A stretch of DNA of 64,000 bases from contig CM067344.1 of NCBI GenBank assembly GCA_034190875.2, positions 13,194,915 through 13,258,914 of the forward strand. Reading direction: 5' to 3'. Position numbers and translations under genes: made by a program. Origin of the DNA: Urechis unicinctus (Eukaryota > Annelida > Polychaeta > Xenopneusta > Urechidae). Positions 54,008 to 64,000 of the stretch are shown here, one piece after another. The notes below the pieces were generated by a model, which was not told the origin of the DNA, did no database searches, and saw only the letters and a list, made by a program, of their open reading frames with translations. The number at the start of each line of letters is the position of its first letter. The stretch's first letter is position 1.

Positions 54008-55608
54008 TCAAATGTGATATTCCAGTCTTCGTATTACTGCTTTACAAATGTCATCTATTTTGACTTTAACGTCTTTGTTTATTGATGTTCTCCATCTACG
54101 CATAGCTAGCATAGAATTTCTGGCCGTGCCAAATGTAGAATTATGCTTATCTGAACTATGTGTGTTTAACTCAAGCCAATGCAGTATATTCTGAGAAATC
54201 TTCAATCCTAGAAAATTATATACTCGTTGGGCTGTAATATTGGCATCAAAAGCCAGGTCTTCGTATCTGAGTTCCATAAATCTCTCTGAATGTGTACTTT
54301 GAAAGCTCCGAGATAATTCTAGCTCGTCTAGCATAATTGCACAAGTTGATTTGGCGTCTTCCATGATGTCCCCATGATTGATAAGATTTCTTGAGAGAAG
54401 CATACCTCTTGGATCCCGGGTGTAGTAGATCACAAACACTTCCGGATCCAGCTGCCACAAATACTTGACCAGATTCAGCGGCGCAAGAATGACCTTTATT
54501 GCTACTATCTTCGACGTGGAACATGCAGCTTTCAACAGTGGGACGCATGAATCGAATCTGTTGTCACCTGCTCGGCCTGCTCCGCGTTTGTTGGCCATGC
54601 ATGCGCTATAACGTTGTGATTTAACAGTCTTTTTAACGAACTCGTGCCGTAATATGTTGTCTTGCACAGAATTGAGCTGGCACTGTAATAGGTTCTTTAG
54701 GGTGTCAGCGAGAATGTATTGATAGTTGGCGTCCATCAACCTGAAAAGTGAATATATGTATGAATGCTCGAGATGATGTTTGGTAACCAAACAGAATGAC
54801 AATCACAAGATCGTCTAACTGGCCAGGACATGATATTCTGATTGACGAAGACACAATCGTCTGATAGACAATGACACAATCGTCTGAATCACAAATGCAT
54901 AATTGCATGATTGACAAATACAGTATTAATAAATAGGTTTACAGAACTCTGATGCTACCAACGTCAACTCAGTATTACAGATGATGATAGTTTCACTATG
55001 GTACATCTGCTCGCAGTTTTCTTATGAATAAATCGAAGCTCTTATTTTTTGGGGGCACTAGTTGAATGTTGGGACCAAGTTTGACTTGCATGACTTACTT
55101 GCTTTCGACGTTCTCCACTGACACTGTGGTATTCTTTTCTCTGTCTATTTTTCTGTTCCGATTACACAACGCCTTGAGCGGCTCGAACCAATAAAATGCC
55201 TCTGCATTCTGGTTAAATAGCTGTCCGAGAAATGAGGAGCCACCCCTGAAATATGTGACAAGAAGTACCTTCGTTACGGTTCTGGGAAGCGTGTATGAAT
55301 TGGTAATATTGAAGCTGTAAGCACCCATCGACTTGCTAGAACCAATATCAGCCGCTGTGCCAGCTTCACTGGGAGTCCATTTAGAATTGCTGGCGATGTG
55401 GAGTACTGAGAAACCATTTAAATCTTCGTCCTTAGCTTTCAAACCCTTCCACGAGAAGACAGCCAGGGCATCTCCGACTTTCTTCTGATTTGGTGTATAT
55501 GCATTGAATAGTCCGTCACCTGCTTTTGCAATAAGAGGTAGAATAATACAACTAGAATACCTAGCCAACCGCTACTAATCTCTCTCCACTACGTTGCGTC
55601 ATGATCAA
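54008..55608 (-). pseudogene. Carbohydrate 6-O-sulfotransferase, copy B, 5' end broken
   Basis: Exon 2 (54740-54008) has the same length (733 bp), the same splice acceptor and an open frame as in copy A, with the 3'-phosphate motif YTRDPRGMLLSR in the canonical RDPR form. Exon 1 ends at 55099 with the same AA|GTAAGT donor and holds the intact 5'-phosphosulfate loop TYFRGGSSFLGQLF. The start region is damaged. The ATG matching that of copy A (about 55602) opens MTQRSGERLVAVG and then stops. A net 4-bp deletion puts the hydrophobic anchor (LGILVVLFYLLLQ) in another frame, and a 1-bp loss in the AGAAGAAA run moves the rest to a third frame. No ATG opens the catalytic frame upstream of the motif, only a TTG at 55568. 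It is probably a young pseudogene; an alternative upstream exon or a sequencing error could still rescue it. Confidence 0.85.
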
Positions 55609-56389
55609 GCTTGATTGCGTATTGGAAGCCAATACTAAAACACATATGTGGTCAGCTCATCGATATGAACAGCTGCTCAACTCAAACAAGATTTTGAGAA
55701 TATCGATTATGGCCCAATGAGCCATGGATATCTTGTCGTTCTGTGTCTACTAATTTCTGTCACGGCATACACCATAATTTTGGCAGAAATTTTTACATCA
55801 CAATTTCAAATGTTTTCTATTCCTGACATACTGGATGTAATCATGATCATTCGAACACCTGATCATGCTTCGAATGAAAGCCACTAGCCGGTTGCCTCGA
55901 TCAATCAATAAGGCTGGGGGTTCGCCTGAACGGTAAATAGGTCAACTTATATGACTTAAACTCCAGGCATCTGGGAGTGTAAACTCTTGGTCAATACTTT
56001 CTTCTCGCCAGCTTGACGATGTATGCACTTTAACTTCTAACCGCGCCTTGTTATCGTCGATTGGTAGGTGTGCTTTTGGGTGGCGGCCTGGGCTGATTTG
56101 GTTTTATCAACTGTGCAGTGTTAAACTCACCTTTACATCAGAGAGCATTGGTTCAACAGTTGGGTGACCATAAAGACGCTATACTCCAAGCAAGCAATGG
56201 CTTGCATGAAATAACTACAATATCTGTGTTGTGCTATGTAATACTGTTAAGTTGGCTGAGGCCATGTAACGGTTGTATAGTGTTCCAAATCGATGCGAGA
56301 AGCCATTTCATCGTTTTCCTTATCAACCGAATGATGTCAATGCATTGTAGGTCCTAGTGTGATGACACACATGCGTATAGGAAATAACG

Positions 56390-57580
56390 CTTTGAATTAG
56401 GTATGGCGGATATGAGCATTCTTGGATACGATTCTAAACCAACAACTCCTCTGAGAGGAAATAGCGATACACTCGCTGCTATAATGCCTGAACATGATGT
56501 GGTCAGCAGATGAAGCATGATATGTATAATGCAAATCTAAAGTGCTCACGAACGACCTGCTGGGTATCGTTTCCGATAATGCAGGAATAGGCATTTTGGC
56601 TAGTTGGCATCGTTGATTATCTAGAACAACTACTATACATACACTTTGTTTGCACAGAAATAAGCTAGGACAGATCTCGAGGGAAAATTTGAATCGCCAG
56701 GACCACACGATTTGTCCGTGTTATCCTGTTTTGACATAACCTGTGTCTCTCTCCTGGCTTCCATACGTAAATTGATCAGTACACTCAGAAGAAAGTTGAA
56801 GTTCATGGTTATAGATGCACTGCTGTTATTCTGGAATGGCTCTTCAACAAGAAAATACTGTAATATCTAATAAGAACGCTCTAGGGTTATTCGATGAGTT
56901 TCTAATCCCGACCAGACATCGCTGTCAACAGGTTCCCGTTCTCACAAATCCCACCAATACAATGATGCGCCATAAGTAGTAAAGGAAATGAGGAAGACAT
57001 CATGAGGGACATGTTGAACTCGCTCGGCTGTACCAGTGAAACTCGAGCTGTCCCAGAGTAAGCCCGCGCGATTTCAGGGTGGATATTAACCACATGGAGA
57101 CTTACCTTCCTTAGTTGTAGTTGAGCAAGGACATTACCAATTACACCAAAACTTCATTTGTCAAAATGCTATCCAACAAAGGACCAATTTGGATCCCTTG
57201 GAGTAGCAAATGAATTCGAAATTAGCAGCGAGTGCGTTGGGTACAAAAGGGCTGAATTGTTGCTCCAACAGCTTGATAATTTCTTATTAGCAGCACGTCT
57301 GCTCGCCAACTATTTGGCTGAACACAAGTGGGTGTACCAGCATACACTTATCCACGCACGTAGCTCGTACGCCAGCAAGTATTGCCATCTAACCTCATCC
57401 CCAGATAGATTGGTTACTGTTAGGATTCACATTCTCAGACAAGATCATTTGGTCGTCAGAAAATACTTTATGTGACTAGCAATGTTGACATCGACATTTT
57501 CACGGTAATATAGTCAATTATCATTCGAAATTCTGCGCACCCTATTGAATGTAATTCAATATTATTTGACTTGTACTGAT
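56390..57580. repeat. Inverted repeat arm (partner 39660-41430)
   Basis: Reverse-complement partner of the segment downstream of the gene-A block. It lies beyond copy B and in opposite orientation, so it is not simply a continuation of the direct duplication. The open frames at 56397, 56902 and 57158 have no domains and do not match frames in the partner arm. Confidence 0.85.
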
Positions 57581-57869
57581 CGTGCCTTGTACACTTTAGA
57601 AACGATCAAGACTCAACTGAACAACTCATATGAGAGCTCTGTTGGAACTTGGTGGGAACTGTCTACCCCAGCGGGTCACTTCCTTATATAGACCAACTAT
57701 GGAACATTCTCAACATTTCAACAACAATCGAGTCAGCTCATAAGTAGCATTGCTGGTGAACAAAACGACATGATTTCACATTCACGCTATGATTATGCTT
57801 TCTTTATTTATGACATGGAGATTAAACTCAAACCAAGAAAAATGATTCCCTTACTTTGTTGAGCCAAAC

Positions 57870-58330
57870 CATGTTAAGCATGTTTACTGTTAATATTCTT
57901 GCATGTAGTATTTAATCTGTTGCTGTGATCTCTCAATAAGCTGGTAATCAGTTTAATATGGATAGATTAATAACATCATTTAATATAAACGTTTAACAAA
58001 TAAACAATTGTTGAGTCGCGAGTGTTGTTCTATGACATCTGTCGCAGAGTTATGGACTTGTGATCTAATCGTTAACAACTACCGCAACACATGGACGTCA
58101 ATTGCCTGGTGAATGATGCCCGTGAACCGTGTATGGAGTAAGAATGGAGATCAACATGCAGACGGAACCACAATGCATCATATTAAGATTGCTAGTCTGG
58201 AATCTGACTTGGCAAGAACACTCACTATTTTTGAAGAATGGATTTTGTTGGTAATCAATAAAGCGGTAGGTATTAGGTGGATGTTGTTACGTTATGGCAT
58301 AATACATGTACTGATATCATAATCGGTGGA
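57870..58330. repeat. Inverted repeat arm (partner 36300-36800)
   Basis: Reverse complement of the segment before gene A, separated from the arm at 56390-57580 by only about 290 bp. In the left locus the corresponding segments are about 2.9 kb apart with the sulfotransferase between them, so the inverted copy lacks the gene. Confidence 0.8.
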
Positions 58331-58404
58331 GGTGCTACGATTACAGGGCTACCAAACAATGCTATGGGTACGATTTGGAAAGTCATATTCGCTACGGAGC
58401 ATTG

Positions 58405-58720
58405 AAGTGGATGTGCTTTCTCAAAGAAATGTAGCTGGATGCTGAAAACCAAACTATATGGTTCCTTCAAGTTAACGGGCTTCCTAGCTTTGACAATCAC
58501 TCTCCGAGCCCATTTGCGGCCAGTTTGTTTTGGTAGACCAACAATTCACGACACATGTGTGAATATGGTCTTAAATTATATGGGTTATAAAATAGATCCC
58601 GCCACCCATATTAACGGCCCTGCTGCTCATCAAAGATGAGTCTTATTAAATAGTCAATTTAAAATCGTTAAATAGGCCTATTGGGAGAAATCGATCTTTA
58701 GTGGCGGTGCCATATTATTG
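58405..58720. repeat. Dispersed repeat (direct partner 63490-63715)
   Basis: Shares TAGCTGGATGCTG, CTTCCTAGCTTTG, CAATCACTC/CAACCACTC, AACGGCCCTGCT and TAGTGGCGG-type blocks with 63490-63715. Part of it also matches 52790-52880 inverted. Confidence 0.75.
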
Positions 58721-60600
58721 GACGAGCACATTGTATAATACATTGATGCGTACAAAGCTAACTGACATGCTTTCAGGGCCACTGCATAAGCGTGTGTTAT
58801 GACAGTGCTCATGAAGGGCTCTTGCATAATTGAATACAATTCTAAGATGAACACATCAATATGAAGTAATTACAATGAATATATACTTCACTCTTATCTC
58901 GTCATGTGCCCCACTGACATAGTACAGGACTTGCAACTCATATTAACCGATGCTTCCAACCTCTATTAGATTGGAGATTTATGCAATACATACCATTTCA
59001 AGTGAATAACTAAATTAATCTATATTATCACCGGAGTAACACGCAGAAACGGCAATGCAAGCGCCACATTGATGACGTTGCCCATGAGGGGCGATTATAT
59101 ATACCCACAAAGTACTGATTTGGTATGATACGTAAAGGTCACAGATAAAAGATTCATGACTCACAGATCGGGAGAAATACCGCATGTCCCCAACAGCGAT
59201 AAGCAAGAATGTAAGTTAGGCAATTACGTGAGCTAATATATCACGGAGGAAACTTGCGTTCATTAGAGCCCCATTCCCTGTCGCAAATGAGCTGTTCAGT
59301 GATACAATGCACCTCGTTGCAATCAACACTGAGTAGCATAATCTGCTATGGTACCCAGAGACTAGATCTGCCGCTCGCTTTCAAAATGTCATCTACATCA
59401 CCTTATTCGGCCTTGTGGTTGATGTAATCCGTCATGTACATCATTGTGATATGAAACTCCTTCGTGGCTTCACCTAATGGTTGCACACGCGTTTTGTCAG
59501 ATGAAATAAATGCCAACTCAAATACAGTGCTAGCTATAAGTTTCGAGTTAGGCCCGATTTGTCTGTTTTTCCACTTTACTCAACATAAACCCAACATGGT
59601 TGAATCACGTGGTCTTGCTTTGGCAATGATGGAGTTCCATGTCTTTGTTTCTTCTTTGATCACGAAAGCTGCTAACAAAATCATATGGATTCGACCACAA
59701 TCAAAAATTCGATGAAGATACATAGGTTTGAAGATGATTATATGTTCAAAATATTATGCGCCAATTTTAGCCGATTACAATATCGAATAAACATCTTGGA
59801 AACGTGGCAGCTTACTTATATAAGAGTCATTGAATAGCATTGCAAAGTACCTTCACCACCAGCCTCATTATATAAATCATTGAATAGATCATTAAACAAA
59901 TCAACCTTTTTGTGGTAACTATTTTAATCGATGAATAGTATTCCTGGATACAGTTCTGACCCTTATCTTTCAGAGTAGATCACTACCTAAGCTAAATAGT
60001 GCAAATAAATCCTCATTGCTGTCTGGTAACAATTTGTTCTAATAAGTCAATGAGGAACCAGAACCTGAAATACATCGCACCAATCCAGGCAAAGCAATTG
60101 ATCAACAAAATGATCAGTTGCGTTATATAACGTATAAGTAGGACTGTAGATAGCTGTAGGTACCTATTGTTGCAATATTAAACAAAATAGAACACGGACT
60201 CCATCACGTCACAACCATCACAATAACTCAGCTGTATTCACCCAAAGGAAGCATCGATAAAGCACGAGACTGTCATGTAGGTGACACATTGATAAATGTT
60301 GCACAGGTGGAATGACGACACACAGATTCATACGTTACTCGTCTGCGATGATACGTAAAGGTCAAAGCTGAATTATTCATGCCACGCTGATCAAGACAAA
60401 TATCACACGTTAACGTCAGCTATATCCGAGAACGGGATTTATTGTTTGAATCATCGTTTCTAACAAGATGAAATTAAATTTCCCCACAAGAAACATATAT
60501 CGTGGAGAAATAGCAATTTTCCCCCCATATATGGCATATTAATATGTTGTACAGTCGTTATGATATTTATCTTACATTGAATATATGTACCAATTGTATA
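58721..60600. other. No gene supported; one weak internal repeat
   Basis: 59060-59250 and 60270-60440 share ATGATACGTAAAGGTCA and flanking short blocks (CACATTGATRA, ATTCATG, TCACG/TCCGAG), which suggests an old duplication. The open frames are short and featureless. Confidence 0.45.
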
Positions 60601-60618
60601 TAAACTCAGCTTCTCGGA

Positions 60619-60975
60619 ATGATCCATATTAGTATTAAATGGTCGTTTTTGATGCTGCCTGAATTGCATTGTAGTAAGTGGTGTGCGGCAATTCATTTCA
60701 TGTGTTGTTCATACAATATTGTCATGAAGACACCATTATTGATTATAAGAGAGAAGCCTTCTATTAAATATATCAGTAATCATTTTGTGGCAAGAGTAAT
60801 TTGCTGGGTCTCGCTTGTTATTATGTTTTCTTATAGTGCCGTAGTATTCACTGTGTATGCCGAGGAATTGGAAAAAAAATCATTTAAAATAACTCATGTA
60901 GCTGACAATGCTGCAAGGCGACATTCTGTGAATGGTGTATATGATGGCCGAATGTTTAAGAAAGGGGCTGTATAA
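60619..60975 (+). CDS. Hypothetical open frame with one hydrophobic segment
   Basis: A 118-codon frame; an internal Met (60724) begins MKTPLLIIREKPSIKYISNH, followed by a hydrophobic stretch VICWVSLVIMFSYSAVVFTV (about residues 74-93 from the first Met) and a polar tail. That layout (basic N-terminus, one membrane segment, lumenal tail) is what a first exon of a type II Golgi enzyme looks like. I do not recognise the family, and a stop follows without an obvious splice donor. AATAAA-type signals lie at about 60990-61015. It may well be a chance frame. Confidence 0.22.
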   Translation: MIHISIKWSFLMLPELHCSKWCAAIHFMCCSYNIVMKTPLLIIREKPSIKYISNHFVARVICWVSLVIMFSYSAVVFTVYAEELEKKSFKITHVADNAARRHSVNGVYDGRMFKKGAV

Positions 60976-63480
60976 TGTGTGACACTGTAATAAATGATGA
61001 CAAGTGGAAATAAATTTCAAATCGCAGTACCATTGTTGTCAAGTTTGCCCGCTCCTACAGTGACTACGAAAGATATCAGTGGATATCTCAAATCAACATG
61101 TCATGCCATTGAACAATATGCAATCAATAAAATCAATCTGATTCCATGAGAAATCTTAAGTAAAAACGTAAGGGTCTTAAGAAATTTCTTGAAGCCCTTA
61201 AGTATTAAAAAACAGCAAACCCAAAACATTTTACTGACTACAGAGTTGCTTAAAACAAAGCTAAATAGGGTTCTTAAGTGACCTCAGACATGGTAAATAT
61301 TGTCTTATTGCTCGGAACACAACAAACATTATTTCAACGATCTTCCGTACAGCGTATAGTGACATACCCATTGATAAAGAGCACAAATACCGTGGGACAT
61401 TCCAGGAACGTGACTTGAACGATGCTTGTAAAATACAAGCAACGAAACAGACCATTTAAAGAGGCTTTGGATTTGGCAGCTGTCAAATTTTATACGACCG
61501 TATGAGTTTGTGATGCCGACCAATGCAATGCAAGTTAGAAAGAACAAGCAATGTAACATCATCGCGGTATCTGCAATAGCTAACATAACCATATGCCATA
61601 ATATCGAACGTATTTATTATGTACAGAATTCTTTAAGTATTTCCTCATTGCAGTTATCAAAGCAACGAGTCTGCAGGAACGCAACGTTGGGTTGAAGTAT
61701 GGCAACTACATAAGACCTCAGCAATGCAAGAACACCAACATCTTGAAACATCTTACCTCTTGTCTATAATCTTGTAAGCGCTAGAAGGGTTCAGGAAAGG
61801 GATTTGAAGGGGTTATGTTCTGACTTGACTTATCATGAAAGCAGCGTCTCAGAGATGGCACGTACACCGCGCTACTAACTAGAGTTTAAACAAGATAGCA
61901 ATAATAGACGAGGGACAAATGAACGACAGCGGTCTTGAGTCGGTTTTCTTATATCCGCTTTATTCTACGTGGCCCTTCATCCAAATATGCACAAAACTGC
62001 AAACTTCCGAAAGGTTGAGCCTTGTCAATCCCAGTGTTCTGAAGGAACAGCATGTGAACAAAGAGCTTACAGCTATGCTAAAAGGACTCACTCACGCCTT
62101 TACCCTATATGCAATCACGCCACATGTAAGCAGCGTGAAATTTTGTCACATCACCTCTTAAAATCATATGGAGTTTTCTTATCAATTCGTGGGTCTGGTC
62201 CCGTGTGCTGTTATAAATTTCATGGTAGCGTCACCTGATGACGATCGTATTTTTCACTCATTTGTACATTCACGCTATCGCTACTGTGAGTGAACCATCG
62301 TAGCATAGCTATGGGCTTTATGATGTGATATTCCAGGAATGGAAGAAGCAGCTATTAAAGAACTTTTGACCTCCGGCAGTGCTTTTTGGTTAGGCTTTTA
62401 TGGCAGCAGCTTCAGACATGGTTTCATGAATGGTGGAACGTTGGACTCTTCCAATTCATGGTCTCATTGTTGTTCCGACATCATGAATTATATCAAACAA
62501 ATGGGTCTGTTCATATTGGTCCCGAAGTAACGCTATGATATGCTTTTTGTCAAATACCGTTATTTTGAAGTCTACGTTCCCCATAACCCAAGTGACCCCT
62601 GTTCTTCATGAATCCATTCCCTTGGCTGTTGGTTATACGGTGCAGTCACCACTACCCGGAAAATGGAAATGATCATTATCGCTGCTCACATGCTGAGCAC
62701 CTTATAAGTCAATCTCTAACAAACAGTAGGCTACCTTTTTCGCATAGCTGATGCACTGTTGCCTGTATGTCAAGGAGAGGGTGATGTCAATCTCTCTTAG
62801 ATAATCATCGAATGAGTCACTGTCTTTGCACTGAAGCTAAACTACCCGAATAGTCGCCTCATGGAAGTCTTCTAACACTGAGTGCACGTACACTTACATG
62901 CCTTCCTTTGTATGCATTTAACTTACTCTACTCAGAGATCATATTGCGCTTCTTAGTCTGGGGCGTTCAGGGCAAATCCGCTGGCATGAGACAAGGAATA
63001 GCAATTTTCTAAAACATTGCTTTGGTTATGGACTTCCAACAGTTCAAGGTAAAGCACAGCCTGTCTAACTAAAGATTGCTTCTGCCTTTAATGGTAAGTT
63101 TTGCATCCATGATCTCTAAGACATTGATATTCAAAGTATAAGCGGATTCAACTTTAGGATAACTTGATTAGATGAGGGAATAGCTGGCAGATTTGTCTTG
63201 ACTTTGCTGTGTAGTGATTTGTTGGATGCAGGATTTGTTGATGAGAAACAACAATTATGGCCTATGGACGGACATCCTTTTCATCGTATACTCCTAATCC
63301 TTGTCTGACAGAGCCATGTGATTATCTATCTCAATGCATAATTGATCTATCTACTAGCATTGCAGAGCAAGCTTTGTTATCCGTTGATGTATGCGAGAAT
63401 TCCAATCGGTGATCTAAGAGCCCACGAAACGGTTTTTTATCAAAGGATGTTTTCTGGCCAGGCATTGTCAGCTTGTTATT
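60976..63480. other. No gene supported
   Basis: Several frames of 60-90 codons near 61261, 61329, 61510, 61919 and 62339, none with recognisable features. Nothing else is seen. Confidence 0.5.
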
Positions 63481-63489
63481 CCGGGGCTA

Positions 63490-64000
63490 TGCAATGGAAG
63501 TGCTTTCTAAATGAAATTTAGCTGGATGCTGTAAAACCAACTATCTTGTTCGTAACAAGCTTCCTAGCTTTGGCAACCACTCCCTGAGTTAAGTTCCTCT
63601 AAAATAGATTCTGCCGTTCATATTCACGGCCCTGCTATTTATCGAAGAAGCGTCTAATTTAAGTTCGATAGATAACCCTGGCAAGCGGTAGTGGAGACAT
63701 TAATTGTTCAGCCAGCCGTCATGGCACAGAAGAGTGTCAAATTAACTAGGTATTGATATAAACCATCAATGCTGCTGGCATCTAGCCAACCATGTAATGT
63801 GAATTTAGACGAGGCACGTGGTACATGTAGCCAAAATGATCCTGAAGTCACCTAGATTATAGGTTTGACCTCTTCTTACATCTGTTCAATCACCTATGCT
63901 GTAGTCTTGTGCAATCGGAAACAGACGAATGGACTTCCGAGAAACAAAGATGTGCACAGAGCATGTAATTAGTTTCGTGGGGGTAGCTCTCTTGAATATA
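63490..64000. repeat. Inverted partner of 52535-52990, cut by the window end
   Basis: The minus strand of this segment follows 52535-52990 with about 70-75% match by eye, best at 63855-63960. The left part (63490-63715) also matches 58405-58720 directly. The window ends inside the repeat. Confidence 0.8.

Larger units (their letters stand above)
51830..55620. repeat. Segmental duplication, right copy (holds sulfotransferase B)
   Basis: Direct-orientation partner of 35815-39110. It differs by about 0.7 kb of extra sequence at 52280-53100, part of which (52535-52990) recurs inverted at 63490-64000. Its own internal tandem duplication lies at 53307-53585. Confidence 0.85.

Overview
This is an animal (metazoan) genomic window, not a prokaryotic one. 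It is AT-rich and gene-poor, with introns that follow GT/AG rules, very long (TA)n, (CA)n, (CT)n and (CATA)n microsatellites, a non-LTR retrotransposon and decayed DNA-transposon-type genes. The gene content (Golgi carbohydrate sulfotransferases in recent local duplicates, a P2X7-type 'ballast' domain, THAP and SWIM zinc fingers, a tRNA-like SINE) fits a marine invertebrate, perhaps a lophotrochozoan or a basal deuterostome. I cannot name the species.

Layout. 1-17 kb: no protein gene that I can support; it holds microsatellites, two short minisatellites, one tRNA-like SINE piece and a dispersed repeat whose second copy lies at 34.5 kb. 17.2-20.8 kb: a minus-strand, 5'-truncated and mutated LINE of the CR1/L2/Jockey type, with the end of ORF1, an endonuclease and a reverse transcriptase. 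It abuts an 882-bp tandem duplication whose two visible copies differ at one base in 368 (20.77-22.02 kb). 22-35 kb: non-coding sequence and large TA/CA tracts. 35.8-41.4 kb: a sulfotransferase gene (copy A, two exons, open throughout) with flanks that recur elsewhere. 43.2 kb: a five-unit minisatellite. 44.2-44.6 kb: a SWIM zinc-finger fragment. 47.0-50.3 kb: a compact decayed locus in which a THAP-domain transposase-like gene (plus strand) and a P2X7-ballast-domain gene (minus strand) converge tail to tail. Each starts about 100 bp inside an inward-facing copy of the same 11-bp CRE-type element. 51.8-58.7 and 63.5-64 kb: copies of the 35.8-41.4 kb block, some direct and some inverted, including a second sulfotransferase (copy B) whose 5' end carries frameshifts and a stop.

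How the parts relate. The only gene that looks functional is sulfotransferase A, a type II Golgi enzyme of the Gal/GalNAc/GlcNAc 6-O-sulfotransferase family. Copy B keeps the whole catalytic part but has lost an in-frame membrane anchor. The two copies sit in a mosaic of direct and inverted duplications that could have spread the enzyme family locally. The most unusual locus is the THAP/ballast pair: its symmetry suggests one two-gene DNA transposon that carries a homologue of the intracellular domain of the vertebrate P2X7 receptor. Large parts of the window (listed as 'other') show nothing I can support as genes.
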